Shown here piece after piece: positions 48,952 through 58,337 of a stretch of 64,000 bases of DNA. Where the stretch lies: positions 124,001 through 188,000 of the forward strand of contig JADKBZ010000001.1 of NCBI GenBank assembly GCA_016714815.1, read 5' to 3'. The notes under the pieces are model-generated. The model saw nothing but the letters and a program-made list of their open reading frames with translations. It ran no database searches and was not told where the DNA came from. The DNA is from Holophagales bacterium (GTDB taxonomy: Bacteria > Acidobacteriota > Thermoanaerobaculia > UBA5066). Position 1 is the first letter of the stretch, and each line of letters starts with the position of its first letter. Position numbers and translations under genes: made by a program.

Positions 48952-50037
48952 GTGTCTGCCCTCACGATCGTCCTCTTCGTCGCCGGAATAGGCCTCCTCG
49001 TCGTCGGGGCCGACCTCCTCGTCCGCGGCGCCTCGCGCATCGCGCTCGCCGCGGGCATCTCCCCGCTCGTCGTCGGACTGACCGTCGTCGCCTTCGGGAC
49101 GAGCGCCCCGGAAATGGCCGTGAGCGTCAAGGCGGCCTTCGCCGGGCAGGCCGACATCGCCTACGGCAACGTGGTCGGCTCGAACATCTTCAACGTGCTC
49201 TTCATCCTCGGCCTCAGCGCTCTCGTCGCACCGCTCCTGGTCGACCGGCAGCTGATGCGCCGGGACGTGCCGATCATGATCGGCGCCTCGCTTCTGCTTC
49301 CGGTCCTGGCCCTCGACGGGCGCATCGGACACCTCGACGGGGCGCTCCTCTTTGGCGGGGTCGTGGCGTACACCGCCTTCTCGGTGCTCCAGAGCCGGAA
49401 GGAGAGCGCTTCCAAGCGCGCGGAGACGGCGGCGGAGATGCCGGAAGGTCCGACCGGCTCCTGGTGGGCGAACCTCCTGCTCGTCCTCGCGGGCCTCGGA
49501 ATGCTCGTCCTCGGCGCCCGCTGGCTCGTGGGCGGCGCCGTCGCGTTTGCCCGGTCGTTCGGCGTCTCCGAGCTCGTCATCGGCCTGACGATCGTCGCCG
49601 CCGGGACGTCTCTCCCCGAGGTCGCAACGTCCGTCCTGGCGGCCTGGCGCGGCCACCGCGAGATCGCCGTCGGGAACGTCGTCGGCTCGAACATCTTCAA
49701 CATCCTCGCCGTCCTCGGCCTGACGGGCCTCGTCGCGCCGGGCGGCGTGCCGGTCGCCGCGTCCGCCCTCTCCTTCGACACGCCCGTCATGATCGCGGTC
49801 GCCCTCGCGTGCCTCCCGATCTTCTTCACCGGGCACGTCATCGAACGGTGGGAAGGGGCGCTCTTCCTCTTCTTCTACATGGCTTACGCCTCGTTCGTCG
49901 TCCTGAAGGCGGCACAGTCCGCCGCCCTCCCGACGCTCCAGCACGCCATGGCGTTCTTCGTGCTGCCGCTGACCGCAATCACGCTCGCGGTCCTCGCGGC
50001 GAAGGCCTTCCGGCGGCAGAAGAGACCGGCCCGGTGA
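48952..50037 (+). CDS. Calcium/sodium (or cation/proton) antiporter, CaxA/YrbG type
   Basis: A 361-residue inner-membrane protein with ten or so helices and the two NCX alpha repeats: VVAFGTSAPEMAVSVKAAF with NVVGSNIFNVLFILG, then VAAGTSLPEVATSVLAAW with NVVGSNIFNILAVLG. These bind the cation. It starts at a GTG; the stop overlaps the glycosylase GTG by 4 bp. Confidence 0.9.
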   Translation: MSALTIVLFVAGIGLLVVGADLLVRGASRIALAAGISPLVVGLTVVAFGTSAPEMAVSVKAAFAGQADIAYGNVVGSNIFNVLFILGLSALVAPLLVDRQLMRRDVPIMIGASLLLPVLALDGRIGHLDGALLFGGVVAYTAFSVLQSRKESASKRAETAAEMPEGPTGSWWANLLLVLAGLGMLVLGARWLVGGAVAFARSFGVSELVIGLTIVAAGTSLPEVATSVLAAWRGHREIAVGNVVGSNIFNILAVLGLTGLVAPGGVPVAASALSFDTPVMIAVALACLPIFFTGHVIERWEGALFLFFYMAYASFVVLKAAQSAALPTLQHAMAFFVLPLTAITLAVLAAKAFRRQKRPAR

Positions 50038-50738
50038 GCCGGAAGCTCGCCACGCTGACGCGGGAGATCGAGGCCTGCCGGGCCTGCCCGCGCCTCGTGG
50101 CGTGGCGGGAGGAGAGCGCGGCGAAGCCCCCGCGGCGCTTCGCGGGCGAGGAGTACTGGGCGCGGCCCGTTCCCGGGTTCGGCGACCCGGCGGCACGGCT
50201 CCTCCTCGTCGGCCTCGCGCCGGCCGCTCACGGCGGGAACCGGACCGGCCGGGTCTTCACCGGTGACTCCTCCGGCGACTTCCTCTTCGCCGCGCTCCAC
50301 CGCTCAGGCCTGGCGAACCAGGCGGAGTCGATCCGGCGCGGCGACGGCCTCACGCTCACCGACGCCTGGGTCCTCGCGCCCGTCCGCTGCGCCCCGCCGG
50401 ACAACCGGCCGACGCCGGACGAGTTCGACCGCTGCCGGCCGTTCTTCGTCCGGGAGCTGGCGCTCCTGCCGAACGTCGGCGTGGTGCTCGCCCTCGGGGG
50501 CCTCGCCTGGGCCTCGACGCTCCGCGTCCTCGCCGAGTCCGGAGCCTCGATCCCGAGACCGGCGCCCGCGTTCGGTCATGGGGCCGAGGCAAGGGTCGAG
50601 ATCCCGGGCCGCGGCCCGGTCACCCTCCTCGGCTCGTACCACGTGAGCCGGCAGAACACGAACACGGGACGGCTGACGCCCGCGATGTTCGACGAAGTCC
50701 TCTCGCGAGCCCGGGAAGCGCTCGCGCGCAGCCGCTGA
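50034..50738 (+). CDS. Family 5 (UdgB-type) uracil-DNA glycosylase
   Basis: A 234-residue DNA repair enzyme. Motif A, LVGLAPAAHGGNRTGRVFTG, and motif B, GSYHVSRQNTNTGRLT, match UdgB (family 5), which lacks the polar catalytic residue of family 1 and removes uracil and some deaminated purines. Cysteines in EACRACPRL, VRCAPP and FDRCRPF should hold the 4Fe-4S cluster. GTG start in a 4-bp overlap with the antiporter gene. Confidence 0.9.
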   Translation: MSRKLATLTREIEACRACPRLVAWREESAAKPPRRFAGEEYWARPVPGFGDPAARLLLVGLAPAAHGGNRTGRVFTGDSSGDFLFAALHRSGLANQAESIRRGDGLTLTDAWVLAPVRCAPPDNRPTPDEFDRCRPFFVRELALLPNVGVVLALGGLAWASTLRVLAESGASIPRPAPAFGHGAEARVEIPGRGPVTLLGSYHVSRQNTNTGRLTPAMFDEVLSRAREALARSR

Positions 50739-50774
50739 CCGGAACCCGAGCGCGCCGGGGTCCGTAACAGGGGA

Positions 50775-51671
50775 GTGCGCCTCGCCGCTTCCGCCCTCTC
50801 CCTGCTGCTCGCTCTGCCCGCGGCGGCCGGGCCTCCCGGCCACGGCCGGGCCTTCTGGACCGGCCTCGCCGCAAGGGATTTCGCCATTCCAGAGGGAGAG
50901 TCGGCCGCCACCCTCGCCCTCGAGGCGGCCGACCTCCTCTCTTCGCCCGACCCGGTGCTCCGGGACGTGGTCGGCTACGAGGCCCTCGCGCGGTGGGTCT
51001 ACAGGGATGGCCTCATTCCCCCGGCCGACCTCGAAGGGCTGCGCCTCCGGCTGCAAGCCGGGCTGAAGAAGGGAATCGGAGAGACGAGCGGAGACGCGGC
51101 CTACGGCCGGTCGTTCTCCGCCCTGGGGCTCTCGATCCTCGCTGCCGCCGACCTGAAGACGCCGTGGCTCGGGCAGGAAGCGTTCGACGGTCTCCTGACC
51201 GCTTCGACTGGCTACCTGACGACGGAGAAGGACCTGCGCGGTTTCGTCCCCGGGTCGGGCTGGGTCCACGCGACGGCGCACACCGCCGACGTCCTGAAGT
51301 TCCTCGCCCGGAGCCCGAAGCTCACCTCCTCGGGCCAGGCACGGATCGTCGAGTCGGTTGCCGGGCGACTCCGGACGGCCGGAGTCGTCTTCACGTGGGG
51401 CGAGGACGAACGTCTCGCCCTCGCGCTCCTCTCCCTGACGCGCCGGAAGGACTTCGATCCGAAACCGCTCGAGACCTGGCTCTCTTCTCTCGCCACCGAG
51501 AACACGGCCCTCTGGAAGAACGGCCCTGCGATCGAGCCTGCGGCTTTCGTGGCCGTCCGGGCGCAGAAGCAGACGCTCGTCCACCTCGCCGCCCTTCTCG
51601 CCCGCGAAGAGGCGCCGCCCCAGGCATTTCGACAGGCGCTGAACGACGCACTCGGAAGGCTCGCGGGCTGA
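50775..51671 (+). CDS. DUF2785-like secreted helical protein
   Basis: A 298-residue protein with a GTG start. A probable signal peptide (1-18, LAASALSLLLALPAAAG) is followed by an all-helical repeat-like fold. The blocks YGRSFSALGLSILAAADLK and GSGWVHATAHTADVLKFLAR recall DUF2785, a family of unknown function. No catalytic motif was found beyond the conserved His residues in HATAH. It ends 28 bases from the convergent protease gene. Confidence 0.6.
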   Translation: MRLAASALSLLLALPAAAGPPGHGRAFWTGLAARDFAIPEGESAATLALEAADLLSSPDPVLRDVVGYEALARWVYRDGLIPPADLEGLRLRLQAGLKKGIGETSGDAAYGRSFSALGLSILAAADLKTPWLGQEAFDGLLTASTGYLTTEKDLRGFVPGSGWVHATAHTADVLKFLARSPKLTSSGQARIVESVAGRLRTAGVVFTWGEDERLALALLSLTRRKDFDPKPLETWLSSLATENTALWKNGPAIEPAAFVAVRAQKQTLVHLAALLAREEAPPQAFRQALNDALGRLAG

Positions 51672-51699
51672 AGGACCGGGGCTGGCCGGGGCCGGGAGC

Positions 51700-52857
51700 T
51701 CAGTCCGCGGCGGCTTCGGCCGCGGCCCGCCGACGGTCCCGAAGCTGGACGAAGGTCGACACGACGAGCGCCTCGCTGATGTCCTCCGCGCTGACGAGCC
51801 CCAGGAAGGCCTCGTCCTGGACCACCGCGGCGATTCGCTCGCCCTTCTCGCCCATCATTCGCCGCACGTCGTCGAGCCCCTGCGTCGCCTGGACCGTCAG
51901 GACGTCCCTGCGCATGATTCCGGCGACGTAGAGGTCGGTCACCTCGGTCGCGAGCGTCTTCAGGATGTCGTCGCGCGTCACGACCCCGAGAAACCCGCTC
52001 CCCTGCATGACGGCGAAGTCGGGCTGGTAGCTCGTCAGGATGTAGTCGACGACCTTGCTCACGTGGTCGCCCGGGGCGAGCGTGAGGGCGTGCTTGTTGT
52101 AGGCATCCCCGACCCTGAGGGTCGTCAGGACCGTGCGCGCCTGCTCCTCGGACCGCTCCTGTCCCGCCCCCGTGAAGACGAAGAACGCGACGACGACGAG
52201 GAGGAGGTTTCCGGTGAGGACCCCGAAGAGGCCGAAGGCGAAGGCGATGGCCTGGCCGACGCCGGTGGCGATCCGGGTGGCGCGGGAGAAGCCCATCTTC
52301 AGGGCGAGGGCGGCGCGCAGGATCCGCCCGCCGTCCATCGGGAAGGCGGGGATCAGGTTGAAGAGGGCGAGGGCGACGTTCGCGGTGAAGAGCCACCCCC
52401 AGAGGGTGACCAGCGACGGGGGGCCGTCGGCCGTCGGGAGGAGCGACCCCCCCTCGAGCACTCCGAAATTGACCGCGAGGCCTCCGACGAAGAAGAGGAC
52501 GACGGCGATCGCCACGTTGACGAGCGGGCCGGCCGCCGCGATGAGGAGCTCGTGGAGCGGCTTCTCGGGGTTCTTCTCGAGGCGCGCGACGCCGCCGATG
52601 GGGAGGAGGAGGATCTCCCTCACCGTGAGGCCGAACCTCTGGGCGACGAGGCTGTGCCCCAGCTCGTGCAGGACGACGCAGGCGAAGAGAAGGATCATCA
52701 TCCCCATCCCGAACACCGCCCCGGCCAGCGAAGAGGCCCCGTCCAGCCCTTTGGGGAAGCCCCACCGGAACGCTCCGTAGGCGAGGATGAGCGCGAAGGT
52801 CGCGTGGATCTTGATGTCGATGCCCGAGACGCGGGCGACGGAATACGACCATTTCAT
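51700..52857 (-). CDS. Site-2 protease family (M50) membrane metalloprotease with CBS domains
   Basis: A 385-residue inner-membrane protein. ATG 52857 is preferred because GGGAG lies 6 bases upstream; a GTG at 52893 would add 12 residues. The zinc-binding motif HELGHS lies in a helix near residue 58 and the third ligand in NLIPAFPMDGGRIL near 170. Residues about 250-370 form a CBS-domain pair (LRVGDAYNKHALTLAP, VAGIMRRDVLTVQATQGLDD). CBS domains often sense adenine nucleotides. It would cut a membrane substrate such as an anti-sigma factor; the target is unknown. Confidence 0.92.
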   Translation of the reverse strand: MKWSYSVARVSGIDIKIHATFALILAYGAFRWGFPKGLDGASSLAGAVFGMGMMILLFACVVLHELGHSLVAQRFGLTVREILLLPIGGVARLEKNPEKPLHELLIAAAGPLVNVAIAVVLFFVGGLAVNFGVLEGGSLLPTADGPPSLVTLWGWLFTANVALALFNLIPAFPMDGGRILRAALALKMGFSRATRIATGVGQAIAFAFGLFGVLTGNLLLVVVAFFVFTGAGQERSEEQARTVLTTLRVGDAYNKHALTLAPGDHVSKVVDYILTSYQPDFAVMQGSGFLGVVTRDDILKTLATEVTDLYVAGIMRRDVLTVQATQGLDDVRRMMGEKGERIAAVVQDEAFLGLVSAEDISEALVVSTFVQLRDRRRAAAEAAAD

Positions 52858-52900
52858 GAGGAGCTCCCGGCGGTCCGGACCTGTTTCGGCCACCGCACGA

Positions 52901-54208
52901 TCAGTTTCCGACGGCCGGCCCCGGCGGGATTTCCGGCACGAAGGCGGGCTTGCCGGGCCGTGGCTTCTTCTTCCACGCGGCGTAGGGGCGCGCCAGGGCG
53001 CGCAGAGCCCTCAGCTTCCACTCGTACGGGTCGAGCCAGCCGGGCTTCGGCCCGAGGTCGCGCCCTTCCTCGGGCTGCACGACGAGGGACACCTTGATGT
53101 TCGGGAGGATGCCGACGGCGAGCCCGGCCTTGCGGGCCGCGGTGTACTGGTAGGCCATGATCTCGCGCATCTCGTCGGGGTCGGGCGAGGGAAGGTGCGC
53201 GAGGTTGCTCCCGGCCAGCGGCCGGAAGATGCAGACGGTCGGGAAGCCGCCGGCGGCGACGATCCGGTCGATCGCCCTCTTCGTCGACTCGGCCGGCTCC
53301 AGGCCCGCGATGATCTCGCCCGAGACGCGCCCCCGGCCGAGCTTTCCGGCGGTGTACTCGAGCGCCTCGAAGAAGGCGTCCTGGCCGACGGTCGACGCCT
53401 TGCCCGGGCAGACCTCGTCGAACCACTTCTTGTCGAGGAGCTCGACGCAGAAGGAGAAGTGGTCGCACCCGAGCTCGATCAGCTCGTCGTACTCGTCCCA
53501 GCAGCTCCTCGGGACCGGGACGGCCTGCATGCCGATGAATCCCCCGACGTTGCGGCGAATGGCCGAGACGAACGGCCGGGCCTGGACGAGCCCGTGCATC
53601 GGCCTCTTCTTCGGGTCGTCCTCGAAGTGGTAGCCGGTGTTGAAGTGGGTGAAGGTGACGCCCGATTCCCGGCGCGCGACCTCTGCGACCTCGACGACGT
53701 CCTCGACCTTCTTGGCGAGCTCCTCGTTCTTTCCGACGTTGACCCCCGTCGTGCAGAACTGGCAGTTCGCGGCGGAAGGGGTGCTGTACCAGTACATGCA
53801 GGTCTCGGCGAAGTAGACGCCGAGGTAGGTTCCCTGAAGGACGCCGACGCGGGACATCGGAACGCCCCGCGCCGTCGTCCGCCCGTACCAGGCGGGCGGG
53901 TCGGGAAGGCGGACGGGGTAGACGACGTCGGGGTGGCGCCGGTCGCGGACCGCGAACGACTCGCCCTGTCGGACGAGGGTGAGGGGCGAGACGGCGACGA
54001 AGGGCTCGTCGAGCGGGACGTTGACCCAGATCCCCTGGCGGGGGGCGGGGAGGACCAGCTCGAGCCCGGAGCCGAGCCCGGCGCGGGTGCGGGCGACCCG
54101 TCGGGCGTTCACGCCGGCCCGGGCGGAGTCGTCGACCAGGAGGCCCCGGCAGAAGAGCTCGACCTCGAGCTCGACGGGGTTCCAGGGTGGGGTGGGGCGG
54201 GTGCTCAT
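52901..54208 (-). CDS. Radical SAM protein with unusual C-x11-C-x2-C cluster motif
   Basis: A 435-residue protein. Residues about 1-105 form an N-terminal domain with no clear family. Then ETCMYWYSTPSAANCQFC provides three cysteines spaced 11 and 2 residues apart instead of the usual CX3CX2C. Downstream TFTHFNTGYHFEDD, GFIGMQAVPVP, HFSFCVELL and SGEIIAGLEPAESTKRAID look like the radical SAM TIM-barrel strands with a SAM-binding Glu. It probably makes a 5'-deoxyadenosyl radical; the substrate is unknown. It is divergent from an aldo/keto reductase 99 bases away, so shared control is likely. Confidence 0.75.
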   Translation of the reverse strand: MSTRPTPPWNPVELEVELFCRGLLVDDSARAGVNARRVARTRAGLGSGLELVLPAPRQGIWVNVPLDEPFVAVSPLTLVRQGESFAVRDRRHPDVVYPVRLPDPPAWYGRTTARGVPMSRVGVLQGTYLGVYFAETCMYWYSTPSAANCQFCTTGVNVGKNEELAKKVEDVVEVAEVARRESGVTFTHFNTGYHFEDDPKKRPMHGLVQARPFVSAIRRNVGGFIGMQAVPVPRSCWDEYDELIELGCDHFSFCVELLDKKWFDEVCPGKASTVGQDAFFEALEYTAGKLGRGRVSGEIIAGLEPAESTKRAIDRIVAAGGFPTVCIFRPLAGSNLAHLPSPDPDEMREIMAYQYTAARKAGLAVGILPNIKVSLVVQPEEGRDLGPKPGWLDPYEWKLRALRALARPYAAWKKKPRPGKPAFVPEIPPGPAVGN

Positions 54209-54307
54209 CGGCCGATTCTCGCAGGGTCGGCCCCGGCGGGGCGGCGGAACGCGCCGCCGGCGGGCTGGCCCGGCAGGGAACCGCGTGGTCCGATATCGTC
54301 CCGGGCC

Positions 54308-55708
54308 ATGAGCGAGGCCCGCCTCCCCGAGTCGACCCGACGCCCCTTCGGCAAGCTCCACGCCCGCGTCTCCCCCGTCGGGTTCGGGTGTTACCGCGTC
54401 GACGACCGGGTGCCACGGCACCGCGAGGCTCTCCGCCTGGCTCTCCTCTCGGGCGTGAACCTCGTCGACACCTCGACGAACTACGGCGACGGACACAGCG
54501 AGATTCTCGTCGGGAAGGTGCTCCGGGAGCTGGCCGCCTCGGGCGAGGTGCGGCGGGAAGACGTCTTCGTGGTCACGAAGGCGGGGTACGTGCAGGGACA
54601 GAACCTGCGCGAGGCGCACGAGCGCCGCAAGCTGGGCGACCCGTGGCGGGAGATGACCGAGTACTCGCGCGACTGCTGGCACTGCATCTCGCCGGAGTTC
54701 CTCGCCGACCAGCTCTCGGCCTCGCTCGGGCGGCTCGGGATGCCGCGCGTCGACGTCCTCCTCCTCCACAACCCCGAGTACTTCCTTTCCGACGCCGAGC
54801 ACCGGCGGATGCCGCTCGCCGAGGCGCGCGAGACCTTCTACGAGCGGATCGGCCGCGCCTTCGGGCAGCTCGAGAAGGAGGTCGCCGCGGGCCGGATCGG
54901 CGCCTACGGCATCTCCTCGAACACCCTCGTCGTCCCGCACGACAAGGCCGACGCGGTCGACCTGCTCCGGGTCCTCGAGGTCGCCGGACCCGGCTTCGCC
55001 GCGATCCAGCTCCCGATGAACCCCGTGGAGCTGGGGGCCCGGGAGCCTATCCACACCGTCGACGGCCGCGGCGTCCTCGACGTCGCCCGCGAGCACGAGC
55101 TCGCCGTCCTCGTGAACCGGCCGCTGAACGGATTCCGGCAGGGCCAGCTCCACCGCTTCGCGACGGTCGGGGCCCCTTTCCCGCTCGCGGACTCGCCCTC
55201 GCCGGACGCGCTCTCCCGGCTCCGGGCCGCGGAGGAGGAGTTCGCGCAGGAGTTCGCGCCCCGCCTCTCCGTCGAGGAGGGCGTCGCGCCGCCCGAGGAG
55301 CTGATCGCCATCTCGCCGCTCCTGGCCGAGTTCGAGAAGCGCGGTCTCGACCTCTCGACGTTTCGCGAGGTCTGGGACGACGTCGTCGAGCCGCGCCGGA
55401 CCGAGCTCCTTTCGGAGCTGCGCCAGGTCTTCGACCGCGACTCCGCCTTCTCGCGCTGGGCCGGCGAGTGGGACCTCGCCCTCCTCGAGGCGGCGTCCGG
55501 GCTGGTCGAGCGGCTGACGCCGAAGGAGGAGGCGCGCGTGGCGGAGCTCTCCGCGATCGTCACGAGGACGCTCCACGAATCGCCGGAGGGAACGCTCTGC
55601 CAGCGGACGGTCAAGGGGCTCCTGGACGTTCCGGGCGTGACGTCCGTCCTGGTGGGGATGCGCCGGCCCGAGTACGTACGGGACACGGTGGGGGCGTTCG
55701 GGGGGTAG
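54308..55708 (+). CDS. Aldo/keto reductase family protein with C-terminal extension
   Basis: A 466-residue protein, longer than the usual 280-350. The barrel (20-330) keeps SPVGFGCYRVDDR, the catalytic Asp and Tyr in NLVDTSTNYGDGHSE, the Lys in VVTKAGYVQG and the His in DVLLLHNPEYFL, so reductase activity is likely. Residues about 330-440 add a helical region before the final PGVTSVLVGMRRPEYV strand. It would use NADPH to reduce a carbonyl. Divergent from the radical SAM gene, which suggests a joint pathway. Confidence 0.85.
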   Translation: MSEARLPESTRRPFGKLHARVSPVGFGCYRVDDRVPRHREALRLALLSGVNLVDTSTNYGDGHSEILVGKVLRELAASGEVRREDVFVVTKAGYVQGQNLREAHERRKLGDPWREMTEYSRDCWHCISPEFLADQLSASLGRLGMPRVDVLLLHNPEYFLSDAEHRRMPLAEARETFYERIGRAFGQLEKEVAAGRIGAYGISSNTLVVPHDKADAVDLLRVLEVAGPGFAAIQLPMNPVELGAREPIHTVDGRGVLDVAREHELAVLVNRPLNGFRQGQLHRFATVGAPFPLADSPSPDALSRLRAAEEEFAQEFAPRLSVEEGVAPPEELIAISPLLAEFEKRGLDLSTFREVWDDVVEPRRTELLSELRQVFDRDSAFSRWAGEWDLALLEAASGLVERLTPKEEARVAELSAIVTRTLHESPEGTLCQRTVKGLLDVPGVTSVLVGMRRPEYVRDTVGAFGG

Positions 55709-55718
55709 GAAACCGCGC

Positions 55719-56135
55719 ATGCTCCTCATCCTCCTCATCGAGTTCGTCGGAGGCTTCTTCGCCTGGCTCGGCCTGAGGAGCCTCCTGACGACCCGGGTCC
55801 GGCGGAGGACCTGGCTCCCCGTGGAGGGACTGGTCACGGGCTTCAGGAAGTACCGCGCCAGCGAGACCGCGCGCACCCTCTACCGCCCGTACTACCGCTA
55901 CTTCGTCGAGGGGAAAAAGCACCTCGGCGTCTCGGACACGGGTTCGTGCTTCAAACGCTACCGGGTCCGAGGTCCGATCCGGCTTCTCGTCAATCCGAAG
56001 AGCCCGGGAGAGTCGACGGTCCTCGATTTCGGAACCTGGGTCTTCTCGTGGGGGATCTTCCTGGTCGGACTGTTCCCGATGGCCTTTGGCGTATGGCTCG
56101 CCATCGAGCTCTTCACCGGGAAGGGAACACCGTGA
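55719..56135 (+). CDS. DUF3592-like small membrane protein
   Basis: A 138-residue protein with a hydrophobic N-terminus (1-25) and a C-terminal helix (about 108-130). Between them is a beta-rich domain (YRPYYRYFVEGKKHLGVSDT, RLLVNPKSPGESTVLD) typical of DUF3592. Function unknown. The stop overlaps the next gene by 4 bp. Confidence 0.7.
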   Translation: MLLILLIEFVGGFFAWLGLRSLLTTRVRRRTWLPVEGLVTGFRKYRASETARTLYRPYYRYFVEGKKHLGVSDTGSCFKRYRVRGPIRLLVNPKSPGESTVLDFGTWVFSWGIFLVGLFPMAFGVWLAIELFTGKGTP

Positions 56136-56791
56136 TTCGTGCCAGGCGTGAAATCGTGTATTACGGGTCAGCGGGCACAGGCGTCCTTCTCCCGCTCCTT
56201 CTGACCCTCCTTCTGCCGGGACGGCTCGGAGCCGATCCCGTTTCGGGGGTCGTTGCGCGGATTCTCGAGGGGGCCCAGCGGCAGGTGGGCGTGACGGTCC
56301 TCTACGACGGGAGCTATCGGCGGCTCGCCTACCCGGGCGGCGACGTCCCCCCGGAGCGGGGCGTCTGCACCGACGTCGTCGTGCGCGCCTACCGGAACGC
56401 CGGCATCGACCTGCAGCTTCTCGTTCACGAGGACCTGCGGCGGGCGTTCGCGGCCTATCCGCGTTCGTGGGGGATGCGCGGACCCGACCGGAACATCGAT
56501 CACCGCCGCGTGCCGAATCTCGCGACGTTCTTCGCGCGGCACGGCGCCGTCCTGCCGGTCTCACGAGAGGCGCGCGACTACCGTCCGGGCGACGTCGTCA
56601 CCTGGCGGCTCGCGAGCGGGCTGCCGCACGTCGGGATCGTCTCGGCCCGCTTCGCAGAGGGGCGGCCGCTCGTGATCCACAACATCGGCGCCGGGGCGGT
56701 CTTCGAGGACGTTCTCTTCGCGAATCCCGTCACCGGGCACTACCGTTACCCGGGCGGTGCGGCGAGCGGTACCGGGCCTCCTGGCCGCTGA
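56132..56791 (+). CDS. DUF1287 (YiiX/NlpC-P60-like) exported protein
   Basis: A 219-residue protein with an N-terminal hydrophobic segment (about 10-32). The body has VLYDGSYRRLAYPGGDVP, GVCTDVVVRAYRNAGIDLQ, HRRVPNLATFFARHG, YRPGDVVTWRLASGLPHVGI and HNIGAGA. Cys, His and Asp in these blocks match DUF1287, a papain-like family related to NlpC/P60 cell-wall amidases. It probably acts in the periplasm on peptide or peptidoglycan amides. GTG start, coupled to the DUF3592-like gene. Confidence 0.82.
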   Translation: MIRARREIVYYGSAGTGVLLPLLLTLLLPGRLGADPVSGVVARILEGAQRQVGVTVLYDGSYRRLAYPGGDVPPERGVCTDVVVRAYRNAGIDLQLLVHEDLRRAFAAYPRSWGMRGPDRNIDHRRVPNLATFFARHGAVLPVSREARDYRPGDVVTWRLASGLPHVGIVSARFAEGRPLVIHNIGAGAVFEDVLFANPVTGHYRYPGGAASGTGPPGR

Positions 56792-56836
56792 AAGGCGCCG
56801 GCGTGGCCGCCGGCCGGGTCCCGGACCCGACGGCTT

Positions 56837-58252
56837 CTACTTCACCCGGACCCCGTCCCGCACGAAGCCCTCCACGACGAGGCCCTTCTCCGTCCGCCGG
56901 AGGAGGACGAGGTCGACCGCAGACCACGCAGTGACGACTCCGCCGGCCGCCCACGAGCGGGACTCGCGGGCGAGGCCGGCTTCGTCGAGAAGCAGGGAAT
57001 CGTCCTTCGCGAGACCGCGGGCAACGAGGCCGGCGAACGTCTTTTCCCAGGCGGGAGCGCCACCGGGGGGCGCGGGGGCGACGACGAGGCCGGCGGCGTC
57101 GACCTCCGTCAGGCCGAGGAGGTGATCGAGGTCCCCCACTCCCGTGACCGCCGTCGCGGCGAGGCGCTGGGCCTCCCCGGCGAAGGCGCGCGCGCGGACG
57201 AAGGCCACGTCCGCGTGGAACGGCGGGAGACCGCGCCCCCCGTGGACCGTCGCGTCGCGCAGAACGAGGTCGACGAGGCGTCCCCTCACGTTGAAGGGGA
57301 GGAGGTCGTAGGCCGGGGCGGCGAGCGCCTCCTTTCCGCGCGCGAGGGCGTGGAGCGCCGAGAGGAGGACCGTGAAATTGAGCCGTACGAGCCGTTCCGC
57401 CTCGCCGGGGCCGTCCCAGCCCCCCGTCTCGAGGAGGACCGTGGGCGTTCCCCAACGCGACATCGAGTCGCCGAAGGCCCGCTGGGTGTAGCTCATGTCG
57501 TAGCGCGCGACCCGGCCGGGGCCGAAGGGCTCCGCGGCGCGCGCCATCACCGCGGCCAGGCCCTTCTTTCTCGCCACCGCCGGCCCGTCGGCCTCGCTCT
57601 CGGCCCCCGGGACGGCGAGGACGGCGAGCGCGGACTGCGGCCCCCCCGGTCCGGCCGTCACGAGGGCTCCCTGGTTGTGGAGGTTGAAGCCGGCCGCCGG
57701 AGCGAACCGGTCCCGGACCCCCTTCAGGAATCGCCCCTCGGGCGTCTGGAGCTCCACCGCGTCGCGGTTGATGTCGATCCCCTGGGCGTTGCGGCGATCG
57801 TTCCGGACGGCCCCGTCCGGGTTGAGCATCGGGAGGACGAGGAGCGTGAGGCGCGAGAGGAGCTGCTCGGTGGCCGGGTCGGTCCGGGTCGCCACGAGGT
57901 GGGAGAGGAGGTCGACGAGGGCGCAGGTGGCCGTCGGCTCGTCCCCGTGCATCTGGGACCAGAGGAGAACCTTCTCAGGGCCGCTCCCGGCCGCGAGGAC
58001 GAGGATCGGGCGCCCTTCGCTCGAGACCCCCTGCCCGGCGATCCGGACGAGGCCCGCGCCCCTCTCCAGGAGCCGCTTCAGGTCGGCCTGGAGCGCCTCC
58101 GGCGCGTACGAGCCCGACGGCGGCGAAACGCGCGAGCCGGACCAGGCGGCCTGAAACGTCTCGGACGGCGGGGCGGGGGCCGCCTGCCGGGCCTCGACGG
58201 CGGCCGGGACCGCGGCAGACAGGAGGAGGGCGAGCGGAAGGGCGACCGGCAT
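56837..58252 (-). CDS. Secreted M14-family zinc carboxypeptidase
   Basis: A 471-residue exported peptidase: signal peptide 1-21, then the M14 domain (about 40-280). Zinc ligands lie in MHGDEPTATC (His and Glu) and in FNLHNQG (His); NDRRNAQGIDINRD gives the substrate-binding Arg/Asn, and the catalytic Glu is in TVLLETGGWD. The C-terminal 170 residues are an extra domain ending VEGFVRDGVRVK. It likely removes C-terminal or cell-wall peptide residues outside the cytoplasm. Convergent with the DUF1287 gene. Confidence 0.88.
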   Translation of the reverse strand: MPVALPLALLLSAAVPAAVEARQAAPAPPSETFQAAWSGSRVSPPSGSYAPEALQADLKRLLERGAGLVRIAGQGVSSEGRPILVLAAGSGPEKVLLWSQMHGDEPTATCALVDLLSHLVATRTDPATEQLLSRLTLLVLPMLNPDGAVRNDRRNAQGIDINRDAVELQTPEGRFLKGVRDRFAPAAGFNLHNQGALVTAGPGGPQSALAVLAVPGAESEADGPAVARKKGLAAVMARAAEPFGPGRVARYDMSYTQRAFGDSMSRWGTPTVLLETGGWDGPGEAERLVRLNFTVLLSALHALARGKEALAAPAYDLLPFNVRGRLVDLVLRDATVHGGRGLPPFHADVAFVRARAFAGEAQRLAATAVTGVGDLDHLLGLTEVDAAGLVVAPAPPGGAPAWEKTFAGLVARGLAKDDSLLLDEAGLARESRSWAAGGVVTAWSAVDLVLLRRTEKGLVVEGFVRDGVRVK

Positions 58253-58337
58253 GCCCGGAAGGTACCAGCGAATCGGCCGGGAGGGGTATGCGGACTGCCT
58301 TGACACCTCCGCGTCAAGTGGCAAGCTGCCTCCGCCC

